This document shows, piece after piece, positions 61,214 through 64,000 of a stretch of 64,000 bases of DNA. Position 1 is the stretch's first letter. Each line of letters starts with the position of its first letter. Origin of the DNA: Variovorax sp. V213 (GTDB taxonomy: Bacteria > Pseudomonadota > Gammaproteobacteria > Burkholderiales > Burkholderiaceae_C); the NCBI RefSeq assembly GCF_041154455.1, contig NZ_AP028664.1, forward strand, positions 1,799,001 to 1,863,000, given 5' to 3'. Made by a program: the position numbers and the translations under genes. The notes under the pieces are model-generated. The model was not told where the DNA came from, did not search any database, and saw only the letters and a program-made list of their open reading frames with translations.

Positions 61214-62515
61214 CTACTCTTCGCTCGTCCACTCCACCTGCGCGCCCAGGCTGCGCAGGTTTTCGGCGAAGCGGGGATGGGCCCGGCGGATCGGTGTGGC
61301 ATTGCGGATTTCGGAGCGGCCTTCGATGCTGGCCGCCACCATGAAAAGCGCAATCGCCACCCGGATGATGTAGGGGCTCTCGACCACGGCCGGCGTGAGG
61401 GGGCTGCCGCCAAAGCTGATGAGCCGGTGCGGGTCGGACGAAAAGACGTGGGCGCCGAACTTCGACAGTTCGCCGGTCCATCCCAGGGCGCCGTCGTAGA
61501 CCTTGTTCCAGAACATCGCATTGCCCTCTGCACGCACGCCCAGCGCAATGAAGATGGGAAGCAGGTCGACCGGGAAATAGGGCCAGGGTGCAGCCTCCAC
61601 CTTGGTGAGCACGTTGCTGGTGAAAGGCGCCTGCACCTTCAGCGGACCGGCGCAGCTGGCGCGCGACCAACCGTCTTCGTGCGTGATCGTGACGCCGAAC
61701 TTGGCGAAGGTGCGATCGATCAGCGGAAAATTCTCGGGCGCGCTGTTGCGCACGACCACGTCGCCGCCCGTGATGGCGCCCAGCGCCAGGAAGGTGGTGA
61801 TCTCGTGGAAGTCTTCATCGAAGCGGAATTCCCCGCCACGCAAGGCATTGCCGCCATGCACCGTGAGCCGCGAGGTGCCGATGCCTTCGATGCGCACGCC
61901 CAGCATGGCCATGAAGCGGCAGAACTCCTGCACGTGCGGCTCGGACGCCGCGTTGGTGAGCGTGGAGGAGCCGTTGGCCGCCGCCGCGCACAGCACGAAG
62001 TTCTCGGTCGTCGTGACGGATGCGTAGTCGAGCCAGTGCTCGGTGGGCGTCAGCGGTCCGTCGCACCGGACCAGCAGCGAGCCGCTGGCGCGCTCCACCT
62101 GCCCGCCGAAGCGGCGGAACACATCCACATGGGGATCGATCTCGCGCACGCCCAGCGTGCAGCCCTTAACGTTGTCCTCGAGGCGCGCGATGCCGAAGCG
62201 CGCGAGCAGCGGGGGCACCAGCATGATCGACGAGCGCATTTCCTCGGGCAGGCGGTCGCGCGCGGCGTCGAAAGCCGTTTCGCGGTGGTGCAGCTCCAGC
62301 GTGCCGGTGGCGTGGTCCATGCGCGCCTCGCTGCCCAGGCTGCGGAAGATGTCGAGGATCTTGCGTACGTCGGTGATGTCAGGCACGCCATGCAGGCGCA
62401 GCGGCTCGTTCGTGAGCAGCGTGGCGCACAGCACGGGCAGCACGGCGTTCTTGTTGGCGGAAGGGGTGATGCGGCCGCGAAGCGGCGTGCCGCCGTGCAC
62501 GATGAGGTTGGACAT
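61214..62515 (-). CDS. MurA-like UDP-N-acetylglucosamine 1-carboxyvinyltransferase (divergent paralogue)
   Basis: 433 residues of the EPSP-synthase/MurA fold. Key residues seem kept: Lys22-Asn23 (SANKNAVLPVL), the PEP-binding cysteine Cys119 (VKGCTLGVREIDPH) and the Asp in YFPVDLLPIF. Several stretches differ from housekeeping MurA (for example the C-terminal VESPYIIRVAIALFMVAASI), and it is outside a mur cluster, so it looks like a second copy. MurA adds enolpyruvate to UDP-GlcNAc, the first step of peptidoglycan synthesis. The real substrate could be UDP-GlcNAc or a related sugar. Confidence 0.85.
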   Translation of the reverse strand: MSNLIVHGGTPLRGRITPSANKNAVLPVLCATLLTNEPLRLHGVPDITDVRKILDIFRSLGSEARMDHATGTLELHHRETAFDAARDRLPEEMRSSIMLVPPLLARFGIARLEDNVKGCTLGVREIDPHVDVFRRFGGQVERASGSLLVRCDGPLTPTEHWLDYASVTTTENFVLCAAAANGSSTLTNAASEPHVQEFCRFMAMLGVRIEGIGTSRLTVHGGNALRGGEFRFDEDFHEITTFLALGAITGGDVVVRNSAPENFPLIDRTFAKFGVTITHEDGWSRASCAGPLKVQAPFTSNVLTKVEAAPWPYFPVDLLPIFIALGVRAEGNAMFWNKVYDGALGWTGELSKFGAHVFSSDPHRLISFGGSPLTPAVVESPYIIRVAIALFMVAASIEGRSEIRNATPIRRAHPRFAENLRSLGAQVEWTSEE

Positions 62516-62609
62516 GGGGGAATGCGAGGCAGGAACGCGTCGAACTGCGATGGATGAATGCAGGCACTGTACCCGGCCAGGCGGGCTCAGGCGTGGTGCC
62601 GGGTGTGCA

Positions 62610-63050
62610 TCAATCCGCGCTCAGTTGCTCCGCCGCTTCACGCGGCCGCAGTCCCCGCACGGATGCCAGGCCTTCGAGCTGGGCCTTGCGGGGACGGGCC
62701 TTGCCCTGTTCCCATTTGTAGATGGTCTGGCCGGTGACGCCCACCAGCTTGCCATAGGCCGCCGCCGAAAGGCCGAGCTTTTCGCGGTGCGAAGCCAGGC
62801 GGCTGGCGCTGAACCGGCGGGCCGGTCCTGACTCGCCTGCTTCGTTCGCATCGGCTCCTGGGGAGACGCGCGCGGAGACCTTGGTGGCGCGCCGCAATTC
62901 CTTCTCGAGTTTCTCGACCTGCCGGCGCAATGCGGCGATCGAGGCACGGTGGTGCGTGGATGCTTTTTTCAGCGTTTCGATCTCTGTGCGCACCTCCTTG
63001 CGGGCAACACGGGAAATCTCGGCTTTGAGGATGGAGGCGATATTTGGCAT
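62610..63050 (-). CDS. Small coiled-coil XRE-type DNA-binding protein
   Basis: 146 residues. The N-terminal half is a basic coiled coil (RVARKEVRTEIETLKKAS, then HRASIAALRRQVEKLEKELR). The C-terminal half is a Cro/C1-type HTH (LSAAAYGKLVGVTGQTIYKW and EQGKARPRKAQLEGLASV). The start MPNIASILKAEISRV at 63050 has no strong ribosome site. Function unknown; similar proteins occur widely in proteobacteria. Confidence 0.85.
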   Translation of the reverse strand: MPNIASILKAEISRVARKEVRTEIETLKKASTHHRASIAALRRQVEKLEKELRRATKVSARVSPGADANEAGESGPARRFSASRLASHREKLGLSAAAYGKLVGVTGQTIYKWEQGKARPRKAQLEGLASVRGLRPREAAEQLSAD

Positions 63051-63144
63051 GCGCGCATTTTGCACATCTCTTGGGGCGCGTTGCCTTGGGAGATACGGCA
63101 ACATGCGCCTGCGGCCCTTGAAGGCGCAGGCCGGCTGCCTGTGG

Positions 63145-63765
63145 TCAGAGCACGAACCAGCCCACGGACACGAAGTGGCTCGCGGTGCCTGCAAGCACGA
63201 ACAGGTGCCAGGTGCCATGCGCATGCCTGAAGCCGCGCCGGTTCCGGTAGAACACCGTGCCCACGGTGTAGAGCACGCTGCCGGCCAGCAGCCAGGCCAA
63301 GCCGCCGCTCTCGAGCCGTGCGGCCAGCGGCACGGCGGCCAGCACGCCGAGCCAGCCCATGCCGATGTACAGCGCCAGCGGAGGCTTGGATGCTGCGCCG
63401 TCGGCCTGCAGCAACTCGCGGCCGATGCCGAAGAGCGCGGCGCTCCATACGGCGGCAAGCAGCAGCCAGCCCCACAAGCCGTGCAGCGTGACCAGTGCGA
63501 ACGGTGTGTAGGTACCCCCGATCAGCAGGTAGATGGCGCAGTGGTCGGCGCGTTCCCAGAAGCGCTTCCGGCGTCCCCGCGTGCTGTGGAACAGCGTGGA
63601 TGCCGCATACAGCGCCACCGCGGAGAGCGAGAACACCAGTGCGCCGGCAATCCGCGCGGGGTCGCCGGTGGGCACGGTCTTGGCAAGCAGCAGGGCCGTG
63701 GCCAACAGGGCGAGCACCAGGCCCAGCAGATGGGTGTAGCCGTTGAGCCGTTCGCCGGGGTACAT
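63145..63765 (-). CDS. PAQR family membrane protein (hemolysin III / YqfA-like)
   Basis: 206 residues with seven predicted helices. ERLNGYTHLLGLVLALLATA, STLFHSTRGRRKRFWERADH and the last-helix HAHGTWHLFVLAGTASHFVS carry the conserved Ser, His, Asp and His residues of the metal site. Family members are putative hydrolases affecting membrane lipids. Start at 63765, preceded by a 115-base intergenic stretch without visible features. Confidence 0.92.
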   Translation of the reverse strand: MYPGERLNGYTHLLGLVLALLATALLLAKTVPTGDPARIAGALVFSLSAVALYAASTLFHSTRGRRKRFWERADHCAIYLLIGGTYTPFALVTLHGLWGWLLLAAVWSAALFGIGRELLQADGAASKPPLALYIGMGWLGVLAAVPLAARLESGGLAWLLAGSVLYTVGTVFYRNRRGFRHAHGTWHLFVLAGTASHFVSVGWFVL

Positions 63766-63880
63766 CGGGTCGGGAGTGCAGTCTTGGTTGTGGAGGGCAA
63801 AGGCCAGCGGATGCTAGGTTTGCCTCATGACGGCGCGGTGACCGCAGCGCGGGCCTGCGTGCGCGACCGCGCCGGAGCGC

Positions 63881-64000
63881 TCAGGCGTCGAAGGCGTCCT
63901 GCAGCGTGTGCGCGATATCGGCCGCGAGCGCATCGCGTTGCGGCGCGGGGCGCCAGAAGGTGCGCGCTGCCACGCCGGCCGATTCCCATTCCGGATGGCT
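63881..64000 (-). CDS. 3' end of an unidentified gene (continues beyond window)
   Basis: Reading the reverse strand from 64000 gives an open frame of 39 codons ending with TGA at 63883-63881. It includes HPEWESAGVAARTFWRPAPQ and ends LQDAFDA. Codon use is typical of the region, so I take it as the C-terminus of a real gene. Too short to assign. Confidence 0.5.
   Translation of the reverse strand, partial: SHPEWESAGVAARTFWRPAPQRDALAADIAHTLQDAFDA

Overview
The window reads as a stretch of chromosome from a high-GC betaproteobacterium of the order Burkholderiales, most likely family Comamonadaceae and Variovorax-like. This is inferred from gene content (Bug-type TctC binding protein, DUF3348/DUF802/OmpA/DUF2894 operon, DUF4148-like secreted protein, ScfR-type propionate regulator, many LysR regulators next to the genes they probably control) and codon use; no 16S gene is present. 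I saw no transposase, integrase, phage gene, CRISPR array, tRNA or rRNA. Genes are dense and intergenic gaps are nearly all under 300 bases.

Layout. 1-5.3 kb: the 3' part of a 5-oxoprolinase, ETF-ubiquinone oxidoreductase, a short-chain dehydrogenase and a hotdog thioesterase. 5.5-10.8 kb: an envelope-modification locus with an OmpR-type two-component system divergent from two PAP2 phosphatases and an EptA/MCR-type phosphoethanolamine transferase; TTCAG half-sites spaced 10-11 bp lie in front of both + strand units. 10.8-16.4 kb: an AhpD-like protein, then ethanolamine permease-eutB-eutC followed on the same strand by a PchP-like HAD phosphatase lipoprotein. 16.5-19.8 kb: secreted FKBP, glucan biosynthesis protein OpgD and a methyltransferase.

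19.9-36 kb is catabolic: a methylmalonate-semialdehyde dehydrogenase with a divergent LysR; a LysR-controlled class III CoA-transferase, HMG-CoA-lyase-like enzyme, VOC protein and TctC binding protein; a PAS-LuxR regulator divergent from 3-oxoacid CoA-transferase scoAB; and a valine/isobutyrate operon (mmsA, acyl-CoA dehydrogenase, 3-hydroxyisobutyryl-CoA hydrolase, mmsB). The CoA-transferase, lyase and scoAB could together take a 3-hydroxy-3-methylglutarate-like acid to acetyl-CoA and acetoacetyl-CoA. 36-46 kb: metR/metE with two MetR boxes, an unknown secreted protein, and an ScfR-type regulator divergent from a thioesterase-prpC-prpD-prpB 2-methylcitrate operon, with a cluster of ATTCGCAAA-like boxes between them.

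46-64 kb holds small stress and envelope genes (DUF4242, cupin, truncated haemoglobin), a 1028-residue zinc-ribbon/ATPase/LuxR regulator, and the most interesting unit: a four-gene operon (DUF3348, DUF802, OmpA, DUF2894). Its second and third products look like a MotA/TolQ/ZorA-type four-helix channel with a long tail and a MotB/ZorB-type partner with an Asp at the start of its membrane helix. After it come cbpA/cbpM, a histidine phosphatase, GST, pssA, an ArsR regulator with twin operators and an apparently truncated SRPBCC partner, a class A beta-lactamase convergent with a MurA paralogue, a small XRE protein and a PAQR/hemolysin III membrane protein. Two small membrane-protein genes too short for routine ORF calling (48 and 51 codons) were found by reading the sequence.
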